A stretch of DNA of 64,000 nt from JAGVGT01 sp963807225 (GCA_963807225.1 CAWEAD010000005.1:310001-374000); one strand, 5' to 3'; shown: positions 17,408 to 26,969, numbered from the stretch's first letter. Translations and numbers: made by a program. Notes: generated by a model not told the origin, from the letters alone.

Positions 17408-18070
17408 ATGAAATCGCCAATCTTCATCAAGCGGCTGCCGGTCGGCGACTATAAAGTCAATTGCTACCTGGTGGCCTGCCAGGAAACTCGCCGTACGGCG
17501 ATCATCGATCCCGGCGGCGAACCGGAAATGATCCTGGATGTGATACGCCGGGAAGGACTGGCCCCTCTTTACCTGCTCAACACCCATGCCCACGGTGATC
17601 ATGGCCTGGCCAATCGCACCCTGGCCCGGGCATTGGTCATTCCCCTGGGATTGCACGTAAGCGACAGCGAGTTTTTCGCCAATCCTGAACACCGGGTGGC
17701 CCATTTGCAGGAACTGGGAATGTCGCCCACCGGTCCGGCCGATCTGCCCTTGCAGGACGGCCAGGAACTGCCGCTGGGTGAGTTGACCATTAAGGTCATC
17801 CACACGCCGGGCCATTCGCCCGGCTCGGTATGTTTCCTGATCTCCGGCCACCTCTTCTCCGGCGACACCCTCTTTGTCGGCGATGTGGGCCGCAGCGACC
17901 TGACCGGCGGCTCCTTCGAGACCCTGCTGGCCTCTCTGCGGGAAAAGATCCTGCCCCTGCCGGATGAGACCGTGATCCACCCCGGCCATGACTATGGCGA
18001 AACCCCCACCTCCACCCTGGCCTGGGAAAAGCGGGAAAACCCCTACATTACCGATTTTCTAATGGGATAA
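17408..18070 (+). CDS. Metallo-beta-lactamase-fold hydrolase (glyoxalase II-like)
   Basis: 220 residues. The zinc-ligand motif HAHGDHG, then HTPGHSPGS, a GDTLFVGDVGRSDL segment and HPGHDYGE give the complete metal site of the glyoxalase II-like subgroup. Likely a cytoplasmic thioester or related hydrolase; the substrate is not determinable. ATG at 17408 is preferred because GGGGA lies just upstream and MKSPIFIKRLPVG is the usual family beginning; an in-frame start 36 bases upstream is less likely. It is convergent with the decayed pyrF fragment. Confidence 0.9.
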   Translation: MKSPIFIKRLPVGDYKVNCYLVACQETRRTAIIDPGGEPEMILDVIRREGLAPLYLLNTHAHGDHGLANRTLARALVIPLGLHVSDSEFFANPEHRVAHLQELGMSPTGPADLPLQDGQELPLGELTIKVIHTPGHSPGSVCFLISGHLFSGDTLFVGDVGRSDLTGGSFETLLASLREKILPLPDETVIHPGHDYGETPTSTLAWEKRENPYITDFLMG

Positions 18071-18100
18071 ATAGACTGAGAAATCAGCTGATTCGGCGGC

Positions 18101-18356
18101 TATTTCGGCATGCATGGCCTCGATTACAGCCAGAGGCTCGGCGGCCCGGCTGATGGGCCGGCCGACCACCACAGTAATCGGCTCCGGCGGCGATGGACTT
18201 TCCGGCGTTCATCACCCGATTCCCGTTGCCGGAATTCGGTTAGCTCGCCCCGCGACGGATGCCGGAGGTTAACAACTGCGAAATCCTCCCCCAGTCTCCT
18301 ACGCAGCATCTCCGCCCTCTGACCGAGGCGACCACCCTGGCGCAGCCGGCCGCCTA
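18101..18356 (-). pseudogene. Decayed copy of the 3' third of pyrF
   Basis: About 255 bases align, in the same orientation, with the 3' end of the intact pyrF at 20805-21062. Shared landmarks are GCATGGCCTCGAT, CTGATGGG, GTAATCGG, CGGATGCCGG and CAGCCGGCCGCC. By eye about 70 percent of bases match. An extra base (CACCACAGTAATCGG versus CACCAAGTAATCGG) and small gaps destroy the frame. The first two thirds of pyrF are absent here. Confidence 0.85.
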
Positions 18357-18639
18357 TGCCGATTCGGAACTCCAATCTCCTGCCTGATGAATATTTGGGA
18401 TATGGAATTGCGGCAATAACTGTGGAACTGACTTGGCCTCCTTCCCTTTGGGGCTATGCCTCCTCTTTTTCCCGAAATTGACCGGGCGTTGCCGATCTAG
18501 TATGTTTCGTAGGTACTATAATCAGCAAAAGAGCAAGAAGAACAAACGAATCAAAACTGGTTAAGGGGCCGACCTGGTTCGGACTTGTTATTTTATTTTA
18601 AAACGTAGGGGCTAAGCAACTGCTTGCTGCTTTGAGGTG
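18357..18639. other. Junction between pyrF fragment and AT-rich insert, no gene
   Basis: No coding frame or RNA gene recognised. Base composition changes from GC-rich to AT-rich in this stretch. Confidence 0.4.
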
Positions 18640-18800
18640 ACAAGCAGATGCAGTTCTCGTTTCTGCTTCTTTGTCAGGCGACATGCGAGTCGAAAACATA
18701 AACCTGCAAACCAGCGTTAACTTCCAGTTCTTTGACTTGTGCCATCTCCCTGCCGTTGTTGTGGGTCAATTTGTGCCGCAGGGAAAGAGGGATTAATTTA
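18640..18800 (-). mobile_element. IS30-family transposase catalytic-core remnant
   Basis: On the minus strand one frame reads LTHNNGREMAQVKELEV, then GLQVYVFDSH and a stop. This matches the IS30-family second catalytic Asp region (T-x-DNGxEF/M) and the following VYFADPHSPW segment, with N in place of the expected D and a premature stop. Flanking parts are unrecognisable. It may derive from the same element type as the C-terminal fragment at 11171-11277. Confidence 0.7.
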
Positions 18801-18931
18801 TCGGTGCAGTTGGAACAATAATCTAGCCAGGAGACAGCTCTCCACGGAACTTAATAGTGGACCTAATGGATGATAGAGAGGCAACCACTATCAAACATGG
18901 CCCCCGAAATCATGCCAAAGGGTGACGCATA

Positions 18932-20296
18932 ATGGTCAGATTTGCCAGGCTCGTTCTAATAGGAAGCTTTCTCGTAATGTTATTTTCCTTATCCATGGTT
19001 CTTTCATACTCCCTGCCGGGACATCGTATAAGGTCACATGTGCAGACTTCTATAAAGCAGCTTGAACTTGAATGGCCCCGATCTACTTCATTAGTCGCTC
19101 TTGATTCTTTCTTACTAGACAATTACTCAGATTCAATCATGCTGAACCAGGCGCTTCGCCAAAAGGGGGTTGGACCTGTAAAAAGTGCATTCGGTAATTA
19201 TATGTTGGTTATAAAAAATTCTGCGGAAAATAATTTATTACCTCTTAAGAACCTTCAGACGATTTTTAAAGGTAATGGCAGGAGCCAACTTGAACAAAAT
19301 TCATACGCTCGTTACTGGCATGGTTATCAGGTATTTTTAAGGCCACTTCTCATTTTTTTTGATTACGGGGCGATACGCTGGCTTAATGCTTATATACTCA
19401 CTGCCTGCGTTTTAACAGTTACAGCACTACTTCGTCATCGCCTTAACCTAGGTGTTGCTATTGCATTCTTGATGGCATTAGAAGCCGCGGGTATTGTTGC
19501 AGTTCCAATGTCGATTCACTACAGTAGTGTCTTTTACGTAATGCTCGCTGGCATCACTGCCGTCGCGTTAGGCATGAACGCACAGGGCATCTTTCGCTTT
19601 GACATTGAAACTTTTTTTATATTAGGTGCATTCACATCTTTTGTTGATCTACTCACAGCTCCGCTTTTGACCTTGGGGATGCCCCTTGGGGTACTTTTGC
19701 TCAAGAGGATGTGGTCTGATTCGGAATCCAGATTCAGTCGACAGTTTGAGTGTTTTATCAAGATGTCGTGTGCATGGGTAACCGGCTACATAGGATGTTG
19801 GGCTAGTAAGTGGATTATCTCATCACTTATCTTAGGAAGAAACATTCTAGCGGATGCGGTACAGAGTGTTATTTTTCGGCTGAATGGGATCGAATCGGGA
19901 TTCGATCACGAGATAATTAAACCACTATTTTATAATATAGCTATGCTCTTCCCAATTTTCGGCGCCCCCCAACCGCTAGGTCCACAATGGGACATTGTAG
20001 CTGCTGCATTAGTAGTACCAACCTCCCTTGTTCTAGTTTCCGTCGTACTGCTCATGCGTCATATGCGTACTGATGGAAAGCGTCTTCGAATCTTGGGATT
20101 ACTGCCCGTCGCGATGCTACCGTTTGCTTGGTACCTAGTTGTAAGAAATCATTCAATGATTCATTTTTATTTTACCTATCGTTCCTTAGCGATCTCTATC
20201 TTTACGTTGGTCACATGCATGTTTTATCTATTCGATCCATGTTATCTAAACAGGATCAAAGTAAAAATAGAATCGTACTTTCGGCGGCCAGCATAA
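18932..20296 (+). CDS. Polytopic membrane protein of an AT-rich insert
   Basis: 454 residues with about ten hydrophobic segments, the first at residues 7-28 followed by a roughly 100-residue soluble loop. A conspicuous motif reads ARYWHGYQVFLRPLL followed by FFDYGAIRWLN. It recalls uncharacterised membrane proteins found in some surface-polysaccharide loci; this comes from memory and is not secure. AT content and codon choice (TTA, ATA, AGA) differ from the neighbours, which suggests horizontal transfer. No partner genes are nearby and the ribosome site is weak. Function not assigned. Confidence 0.75.
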   Translation: MVRFARLVLIGSFLVMLFSLSMVLSYSLPGHRIRSHVQTSIKQLELEWPRSTSLVALDSFLLDNYSDSIMLNQALRQKGVGPVKSAFGNYMLVIKNSAENNLLPLKNLQTIFKGNGRSQLEQNSYARYWHGYQVFLRPLLIFFDYGAIRWLNAYILTACVLTVTALLRHRLNLGVAIAFLMALEAAGIVAVPMSIHYSSVFYVMLAGITAVALGMNAQGIFRFDIETFFILGAFTSFVDLLTAPLLTLGMPLGVLLLKRMWSDSESRFSRQFECFIKMSCAWVTGYIGCWASKWIISSLILGRNILADAVQSVIFRLNGIESGFDHEIIKPLFYNIAMLFPIFGAPQPLGPQWDIVAAALVVPTSLVLVSVVLLMRHMRTDGKRLRILGLLPVAMLPFAWYLVVRNHSMIHFYFTYRSLAISIFTLVTCMFYLFDPCYLNRIKVKIESYFRRPA

Positions 20297-20787
20297 ACAT
20301 CATTATTAATTGGTTTTGTAAACCGCATGAGTTTGTCGAATATATGCCGAGAGAAAGGGTGGAATGAAATGCTTTATTGGACCAACCGCCCAGTCACCAC
20401 CAACAACAGAAAAAGAAACAGCATCCCGTCCTCACTTCCAGCTGCCTGAATTTTATAGGGGCAGCCTCCTCCTCTATGGCAAAACCGGGCAGTCTCTGTT
20501 GCGGGTCATCGCCGAGAAAGCGCTTATATCTTTACCGGGAGTTCGTCCCAATAAGGTTATGTCAAGTCTTGGCTTCTGTCAACTTCTTTGACAGTCACTT
20601 CACCTTCCTCCTTCAGCGCTATGTAAGAACTGGCCGTATTCTTTTCTTAACATCTGCGGCAGTGCAAAATTCATGCGGCATCTAATGTTGCGCACCAGCA
20701 TGTTGGATCCCCCTCCACCCTGGTCTAGGAGAAGCAGGAAAATCCCACAACACCGATTTCATTTTGAATTGAGCGTAAAGCGGAATT
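20297..20787. other. 490-base stretch without a gene
   Basis: Lies between the membrane-protein gene and the 3' end of pyrF. No frame with coding character, no terminator and no recognisable IS ends. It should contain the right boundary of the AT-rich insert. Confidence 0.5.
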
Positions 20788-21510
20788 TCAGGAGAAGACT
20801 GAAATGATCTCGGCCTGCATGGCCTCGATGACGGCCAGGGGCTCGACGGACTGGCTGATGGGACGCCCCACCACCAAGTAATCGGCGCCGGCGGCAATGG
20901 CCTTCCCCGCGGTCATCACCCGGTTCTGGTCGTCACTTTTATTCAGGAGGGTCGAACCCGGACGGATGCCGGGGGTGACAATGGCGAAATCCCGCCCCAG
21001 TTCCCGGCGCAACAAGGCGGCCTCCCGACCCGAGGCCACTACCCCGCGACAGCCGGCCGCCAGGGCAAGTCTAGCCCGGTGCAGAACCAGATCGGGCAAC
21101 GCCATGGTGATCCCGGACTGACGCAGGTCATCCTCGGCCAGACTGGTAAGAACGGTAACCGCCAGGATCCCAACCCGCGCGCCGGCCGCCGCGGCTGCCG
21201 CCCTGACCACCGGCGCCTCGCCGTGAACGGTGGCGAAGGTTACCCCGTGCTCGGCCAGTTGGGCCACGGCCAGACCAACGGTGGCCGAGATATCGTGCAG
21301 CTTCAGATCGAGCATCACCCGATGCCCGCGGCCGATAAGCCAATCGACCGTACCGAACCAATCGGCCAGAAAAAGCTGCAACCCCACTTTGTAGAAGCCC
21401 AGGTGTGACTCGGTCTTTTCCACCAGTTCCCGGGCTTTGTCGGGATGGTCGACATCCAGGGCCAAGATGATCCGATCACGCAGGGGAATTCTCTGTTTCG
21501 TTACATTCAT
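20788..21510 (-). CDS. pyrF: Orotidine 5'-phosphate decarboxylase
   Basis: Last step of UMP synthesis. The 240-residue TIM-barrel protein has IILALDVD near the start and the catalytic DLKLHDI motif. Phosphate-binding segments include GIRPG and the C-terminal ADYLVVGRPIS region. The whole gene is intact. It lies 94 bases downstream of lptC on the same strand, where lptA would be expected in related genomes. A decayed copy of its 3' end lies at 18101-18356. Confidence 0.96.
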   Translation of the reverse strand: MNVTKQRIPLRDRIILALDVDHPDKARELVEKTESHLGFYKVGLQLFLADWFGTVDWLIGRGHRVMLDLKLHDISATVGLAVAQLAEHGVTFATVHGEAPVVRAAAAAAGARVGILAVTVLTSLAEDDLRQSGITMALPDLVLHRARLALAAGCRGVVASGREAALLRRELGRDFAIVTPGIRPGSTLLNKSDDQNRVMTAGKAIAAGADYLVVGRPISQSVEPLAVIEAMQAEIISVFS

Positions 21511-21604
21511 GAAGAACTCGTAAAAGTCTTGGCCTGGCTATGCAGAAATGCGCTACGACGCAAAAGAATGGAATTTTTGCCACGCCATCATTCATCGTGT
21601 TTAC

Positions 21605-22165
21605 TCAGGTGAGGTCGACCACGACCCTTCCTCCGACTCGGAAATCACCGGTGAGCATATCATAGATCATGCCCTCTCCCTTCAGGTTTAGACCGGGTCC
21701 GGCCAGGCTTACCATCTCAGCAGTCTTGACTTTGCGGAATTTGGGGAAATAGCGTAGCACTTCGGTTTCCAGATGATAGCCATCGTTAGTGACCAGCTTG
21801 ACCTGCTCAGAGATCGTTAAAATCTGTCGAGTCGAATTATAGTTGGCCTCTTCGCCGGAGACCAGCAGGGAACGATGGTCGCCAAATAGTTGGCCGGTCA
21901 CCGCGAACATCTGCAGTTCGTCGTCATCGCGGCCGCTTTGCACCTTATCGGCCTTGACCAGCATCTCATCCAGACCAGCCCGGTTCTGACTCATGACGAC
22001 TCGATGCATGACAAAGATGTTCAGTTGCCGGGAAGTTACGGATGAAGCCGAAGTCATTACCGTGACCTTGGGACCCAGAAGCCGGCCGGCTTCTTTCCAC
22101 CAGAGCGGGGCCAAAAGCAGGATCAACAGTGGCAGGATCCAGATATAGTTTCGCTTAAGATTCAT
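21605..22165 (-). CDS. lptC: LPS export protein LptC
   Basis: Inner-membrane-anchored periplasmic protein that passes LPS from the LptBFG transporter to LptA. The 186 residues start MNLKRNYIWILPLLILLLAP, a single N-terminal membrane anchor. The periplasmic part has LptC-type beta repeats (GEEANYNSTRQILTISEQVKL, KAEMVSLAGPG-like end). The start at 22165 lies inside the end of kdsC, as in the standard kdsC-lptC arrangement; longer in-frame starts run through kdsC. lptA and lptB do not follow. Confidence 0.88.
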   Translation of the reverse strand: MNLKRNYIWILPLLILLLAPLWWKEAGRLLGPKVTVMTSASSVTSRQLNIFVMHRVVMSQNRAGLDEMLVKADKVQSGRDDDELQMFAVTGQLFGDHRSLLVSGEEANYNSTRQILTISEQVKLVTNDGYHLETEVLRYFPKFRKVKTAEMVSLAGPGLNLKGEGMIYDMLTGDFRVGGRVVVDLT

Positions 22166-22805
22166 CGTCCCTATATTCGGCCAGCAGCTCCTCGCGCTTT
22201 CCCCGGGCCTCAACGAGCATATCACAAATTTCCCGGACGGCACCACGGCCGCCGGGCAAGGCGGTAACATAATGGGCAACCTCAAGCACCTCCGGGGCCG
22301 CGTCCGCCACTGCCACCGCCAGTCCGGCCCTGGTCAGGATCGGCAGATCGAGCCAGTCGTCGCCGACATAAGCGGCTTGTTCCGCCCGAAGTCCTTGTTC
22401 AGACAGAATCCGCCGGAAAATTTCCAGCTTCCGTCCAGCCCCTTGGTAAACCAGGGAGATGCCGAGATTTTCGGCCCGGAGTTGGACCACTTTCGAAGTG
22501 CGGGCAGTTATCAGCCCGACCAGGATCCCGGCTTTCTGCACCAGGCGCAGACCCAGACCGTCGCGGGTACTGAAAACCTTGCTCTCCTGTCCGTCGGGGG
22601 TGTAGATGATGGAACCGTCGGTCAGCACTCCATCCACGTCCAGCAAAAGCAACTTCACCTCCCGGGCCTGCTCCAGGCAGGCTCGCCAACGATAGCTGCG
22701 TTGGCCCGCGGCCGGACGATTCTGCGAACGTTCCCGCAATCCCTGGGTCACCTCGCAATCGGATGGATAACCGCCACCGCCGGAACCGCAGCTGTCACCG
22801 CTCAT
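22155..22805 (-). CDS. kdsC: 3-deoxy-D-manno-octulosonate 8-phosphate phosphatase
   Basis: HAD-superfamily phosphatase producing KDO for LPS. The 216-residue form has motif I LLLDVDGVLTDGSI, motif II in LITART and motif IV GDDWLDLPIL, as in KdsC. It lacks a cap domain. About 45 residues before motif I are Gly/Ser/Arg-rich and look disordered, making it longer than usual (about 170-190). ATG at 22805 overlaps the kdsA stop; an in-frame start 54 bases upstream is possible. It follows kdsA directly in the pathway order. Confidence 0.92.
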   Translation of the reverse strand: MSGDSCGSGGGGYPSDCEVTQGLRERSQNRPAAGQRSYRWRACLEQAREVKLLLLDVDGVLTDGSIIYTPDGQESKVFSTRDGLGLRLVQKAGILVGLITARTSKVVQLRAENLGISLVYQGAGRKLEIFRRILSEQGLRAEQAAYVGDDWLDLPILTRAGLAVAVADAAPEVLEVAHYVTALPGGRGAVREICDMLVEARGKREELLAEYRDDES

Positions 22806-23655
22806 CAATGATCTCCCCAGCCGTGCCGTTAAAAGGAGCGGCCGCTTGCTGAATGGCAAGGAGGCCGGTCAGGAGATCCTCGACCCGATCCAGGGGCCAG
22901 GAGTTTGGTCCGTCGCAGAGAGCCCGGTCAGGATCGGGATGCACTTCCATAAACAGTCCATCAATCCCGGCCGCTACCGCCGCCCGGGCCAGGGGCGGAA
23001 TGAACTCCCGTTGGCCGCCGGAGCTGCCTCCGGACCCGCCGGGTAACTGGACGCTGTGGGTGGCGTCGTAAATCACCGGGCAGCCCAACGAGCGCAGGAC
23101 CGGAAAAGCGCGCATGTCCACCACCAGATTATTATATCCCAGCATGGCCCCGCGTTCGACCAGGAGTAGATTGCGGTTACCGGTGGATTTGATCTTGCTC
23201 ACCGCGTGCTGCATGTCCCACGGTGAGAGAAACTGCCCTTTTTTCAGGCTAACCGGTTTGCCGCTCCGCCCGGCGGCCAGCAACAGATCGGTCTGGCGGC
23301 AGAGGAAGGCGGGGATCTGCAGGAGATCAAGAACGGCTGCCGCTGGCTCCACCTGGGAAACCTCGTGAATGTCGGAGATTACCGGTACGCCAATAGCCTC
23401 TCGCACCCGAGCCATGGTGGCCAGTCCCTTTTCCAGCCCGGGCCCTCGAAAGGAATCCAACGAGGTTCGGTTGGCCTTGTCGAAGGAAGTCTTAAAGACA
23501 TACGAAACTCCCAGGCGGTCGGTTATCTCCTTGAGCCGGCCAGCCACTTCCAGAGCCAGTTCCTCCGACTCCAGGACACAGGGTCCGGCCAGCAATAAAA
23601 AAGGTCGGCCCGGGCCGACCTCGAAATAGTCTTTAATTTCTACGAGATCCATCAT
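22795..23655 (-). CDS. kdsA: KDO-8-phosphate synthase
   Basis: Condenses arabinose-5-phosphate and PEP to KDO-8-phosphate. The 286-residue TIM-barrel enzyme has LLLAGPCVLES near the start, FKTSFDKANRTS and DATHSVQLPGG. Cys26 in AGPC is the residue that marks the metal-dependent class; the metal-independent class has Asn there. The start ATG overlaps the pyrG stop, and the 3' end overlaps kdsC. Glycine-serine residues after QLPGG (GGSGGSSGG) form a slightly longer loop than usual. Confidence 0.96.
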   Translation of the reverse strand: MMDLVEIKDYFEVGPGRPFLLLAGPCVLESEELALEVAGRLKEITDRLGVSYVFKTSFDKANRTSLDSFRGPGLEKGLATMARVREAIGVPVISDIHEVSQVEPAAAVLDLLQIPAFLCRQTDLLLAAGRSGKPVSLKKGQFLSPWDMQHAVSKIKSTGNRNLLLVERGAMLGYNNLVVDMRAFPVLRSLGCPVIYDATHSVQLPGGSGGSSGGQREFIPPLARAAVAAGIDGLFMEVHPDPDRALCDGPNSWPLDRVEDLLTGLLAIQQAAAPFNGTAGEIIDER

Positions 23656-25305
23656 CCGGCCTGCTTGAGCGCCGCCCGGATGAACTCCCGGAAAAGCGGA
23701 TGCGGGTTCATCGGTTGCGATTTGAACTCCGGGTGAAACTGACAGCCCAGGAACCAGGGATGGTCGGCCACTTCGACAATTTCCACCAGGTTGTTGTCCG
23801 GCGACACCCCGCTGACTACCAGACCCTTTTCTTCCAACTCCCGCCGGAATTTGGGATTGAACTCGAAACGGTGGCGGTGCCGCTCGGAGACATCCTCCCG
23901 CCGGTATGCCTCGGCGGCAAAAGTCTGGGGGATAATCTTGCAGGGATAAGCGCCAAGGCGCAGAGTACCGCCCATCTCAGAGGTTTCGTCACGAACCTGG
24001 ATCTGATTGGTACGGTAATCGAACCATTCCTTCATCAGATAGATCACCGGGTGGGCGGTCTCCAGGCTGAACTCGTTGCTGTCGGCATCTTCCCAGCCCA
24101 GGACATTGCGGGCATATTCGATTACCGCCAGCTGCATCCCCAGACAGATGCCGAAAAAGGGGAGCCGGTTCAGCACGAGCATAAGTGGTCGCTTTGATTT
24201 TGCCTTCCACCCCGCGGCGCCCGAAGCCACCGGGCACCAGAATACCATGGCAGCCGGCCAGCAGGGCCTCGGGATCCTGGCTCTCCAGATCCTCGGCGCT
24301 GACGTAGCGTAATTCCACATGGGCGTCGTTGGCCACCCCGCCGTGGACCAAGGCTTCGTGCAGGCTTTTATAAGATTCGGTCAGGTCGACATACTTGCCG
24401 ATAATAGCAATGATCGCCTTGCCGGTCGGGTGTTTGATTTTGTTGACCAGCTCCTGCCAAGCCTCAAGTTTGGGGGCTCCGGTCCAGACATTGAGCAATT
24501 CGAGAATTTTACCGTCCAGACCTTCGCGGGAGAAACAGAGCGGCACCTCATAGATACTCTTGACGTCCTGGGCGGTAATGACGGCATCGGTAGAAACGTT
24601 GCAGAACAGAGAGATTTTCTCCTTCAGTTCCCGGCTCAACTGCTGTTCGGTCCGACAGAGCAGAATGTCGGGCTGGATGCCGATGGCCCGCAATTCCTTG
24701 ACCGAATGCTGGGTTGGCTTGGTTTTGAACTCACAGGCCGTGCGGATGTATGGCACCCAGGTAACATGGATGAAAAGTGAATGTTCCCGCCCCACATCGA
24801 GGCGAAACTGACGAATCGCCTCAATGAAAGGCAGTCCCTCGATATCTCCGATGGTGCCGCCAATCTCGATTATGGCGATGTCGGTCTCACCGTCCAGCTG
24901 CAGGATGGCCCGCTTGATCTCGTCGGTGATATGGGGGATGACTTGGACGGTGCCCCCCAGGTAGTCGCCGCGCCGTTCCTTGGTAATCACCGAGAAGTAG
25001 ATCCGGCCTGAGGTGTAGTTGTTGCGCTGGCCCAACTGGGCCGAGGTATAGCGCTCATAATGCCCCAGATCAAGATCGGTCTCGGCCCCGTCATCGGTGA
25101 CGTAGACCTCGCCATGTTGGAAGGGGTTCATGGTCCCGGGGTCGACGTTGATGTAAGGATCGAGCTTTTGGAAGGTGACGCTCAACCCCCGGCTCTCCAT
25201 GAGAGCGCCGATGGATGCCGCCGCCAGTCCTTTCCCCAGAGATGAGAGGACACCGCCGGTGACAAAAATAAATTTAGTTTTCTTGCTCGGATTGATTTTT
25301 TTCAT
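23652..25305 (-). CDS. pyrG: CTP synthase, interrupted by a frameshift near 24174
   Basis: Converts UTP and glutamine to CTP. The synthetase domain starts MKKINPSKKTKFIFVTGG and is intact through LVPGGFGRRGVEGKIKATTYAR. The frame then slips: the glutaminase part (LPFFGICLGMQLAVIEYAR with the catalytic Cys, and QFHPEF near the end) continues one frame over, to a stop at 23652. The total (1,654 bases) equals about 550 residues plus one extra base, matching a full-length PyrG. One extra base at about 24174 in CGTG-CTGAAC explains it. ATG at 25305 is preferred to the TTG three codons earlier. PyrG is normally needed for growth, so a sequence error is likely, but not proven. Confidence 0.9.
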
Positions 25306-25460
25306 GCTGGTCAATATAGCAAACCGCTTCCCTTTTCACCAAGGAAAAGTTACCGCCGAACCCCCGAATTCCCTGCGCTCGTTCCGGGATTGGGATGCAA
25401 CCCGGATATGACGATTTTTTTCTCCGAAAATATTTCAAAAATCCATTATAACTAACCGAT

Positions 25461-26969
25461 ATGATCTCCCTTCGCTTTCTGACCATAGCCCTGCTCCTAT
25501 TGTCGCCGTTAATTTGCGGTTCGGCACGTAATCAGCCGGAATCGTTGACAGCAACTGTCCGTACGGCAGAAGTCGAAGGCACCACAGCCCAGGCTTTAAC
25601 GACGCAGGATTCACCAACGTCCGGTTGCCTCACCTGCCACCACTATGAGCTGGCCAGCCACAACCAGCTCTCCTGCGTCGCATGCCATAACGGAAATGAC
25701 CAGGCCGCCACCAGGGAAGTGGCCCATATCGGCCTGAACCCGACCCCGGCGGCGCCCGATCGGATGCAAGAAAAATGCGGCCCCTGCCATCCCCGACAAA
25801 CCACGGGCATCAATAAGAGCCGCCACTTCACTCTGAGCGGCGAAGTTAATCCGGTAAGACGCCACTTCGGAGCCGATCAGGACCTGGCCTCAGCCCTGGA
25901 GATCCAGCCCAGCGCTGCTCCGTCCACCCCTCTGGAACTGGCCGATGACCTGTTGCGTCGCCGATGTCTCCGCTGTCATGTTTTCTACCAGGGCGACGAT
26001 TATGGCGAGACCAGGCACGGCATTGGCTGCGCCGCCTGCCACCTGGACTACCGGGACGGCAAGCTGGTCTCCCACCGTTTCCTGGGTGTACCCGACGACC
26101 GCCGCTGCCTGGCCTGCCATTACGGCAACCGGGTGGGCGGAGATTACTACGGTTTCTTCGAACACGACCTCAAATATGATTACCGCACCCCCTTCCAGAT
26201 TGACGGCTCTTACCCGGCAAGGCCCTATAGTGTGGAAGAGCATCGGCTTCAACCCGATATCCACCGCCAGGCAGGCCTGAGTTGCCTGGACTGCCATGGC
26301 GGGCTGCACCAGGGCGCGGCCACGACTATCTCTTGCGCCACCTGCCACTCCTGGAGCCCCGGACAACCTTTGCCGTCCAGCAATTTGCTGGAAAAGGATG
26401 GTCAGCTGCAATTAAAACTCTTGGCGAAGGATCGTTTATTGCCGGTTCCCCGCGCCACTGATCCGGCCCACGACCGCTTCGGCAGCGAGGTCGATTGTGC
26501 CGTCTGCCATGCCCAATGGAGCTACAACGACCGGGCTACTCACCTGTTGCGGATCGATGTCGAAGATTATCAGGATTGGTCCGATCTGATCGTCCAAGGC
26601 AGTTCCGAAGTGGAAAGCTCGCTACTTAACGGTCTCTACGGTGACCAGGAAGAGGCGCCGGGCATGACCGACAAGTTCACCGGTGCCAGACGCCTCGGCC
26701 TATGGCTCAAAACTTATGAAATGCGACGTTGGGAGAACCCGCCTCTTGGTCGGGACGGCCGGGGCCGACTGCGGGTCCTGCGCCCCAGTCTCGATCTGCA
26801 TCTATCCTGGGTTGACGAGCAGGGCCAAACCGTGTTTGATTCCATAAACGGGCCGGAATCGGGGATGCGGCCCTACACCCCCCATACGATCGGCAAGGCC
26901 GGGACTTTCTATCGCCAAAGGCTGCAAGGGTTCATCCCGGAGGCCAAGCTCGAGACCAGCGGAAAATGA
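25461..26969 (+). CDS. Nonaheme periplasmic c-type cytochrome
   Basis: 502 residues with an N-terminal signal sequence (FLTIALLLLSPLICGSA). Nine CXXCH sites are CLTCH, CVACH, CGPCH, CLRCH, CAACH, CLACH, CLDCH, CATCH and CAVCH, all within about the first 350 residues. A haem-free C-terminal domain of about 150 residues follows (GARRLGLWLKTYEMRRWE and PYTPHTIGKAG segments). Some features recall cytochromes of selenite/tellurite-reduction loci (ExtS-like); this is only a suggestion. It is divergent from pyrG, and its stop overlaps the rlpA start (ATGA). Confidence 0.88.
   Translation: MISLRFLTIALLLLSPLICGSARNQPESLTATVRTAEVEGTTAQALTTQDSPTSGCLTCHHYELASHNQLSCVACHNGNDQAATREVAHIGLNPTPAAPDRMQEKCGPCHPRQTTGINKSRHFTLSGEVNPVRRHFGADQDLASALEIQPSAAPSTPLELADDLLRRRCLRCHVFYQGDDYGETRHGIGCAACHLDYRDGKLVSHRFLGVPDDRRCLACHYGNRVGGDYYGFFEHDLKYDYRTPFQIDGSYPARPYSVEEHRLQPDIHRQAGLSCLDCHGGLHQGAATTISCATCHSWSPGQPLPSSNLLEKDGQLQLKLLAKDRLLPVPRATDPAHDRFGSEVDCAVCHAQWSYNDRATHLLRIDVEDYQDWSDLIVQGSSEVESSLLNGLYGDQEEAPGMTDKFTGARRLGLWLKTYEMRRWENPPLGRDGRGRLRVLRPSLDLHLSWVDEQGQTVFDSINGPESGMRPYTPHTIGKAGTFYRQRLQGFIPEAKLETSGK

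Noticed and set aside
23652..24320. Separate glutamine amidotransferase gene
   Set aside because: It is the C-terminal half of pyrG in a shifted frame; its first 50 residues are read from the wrong frame of the synthetase part.
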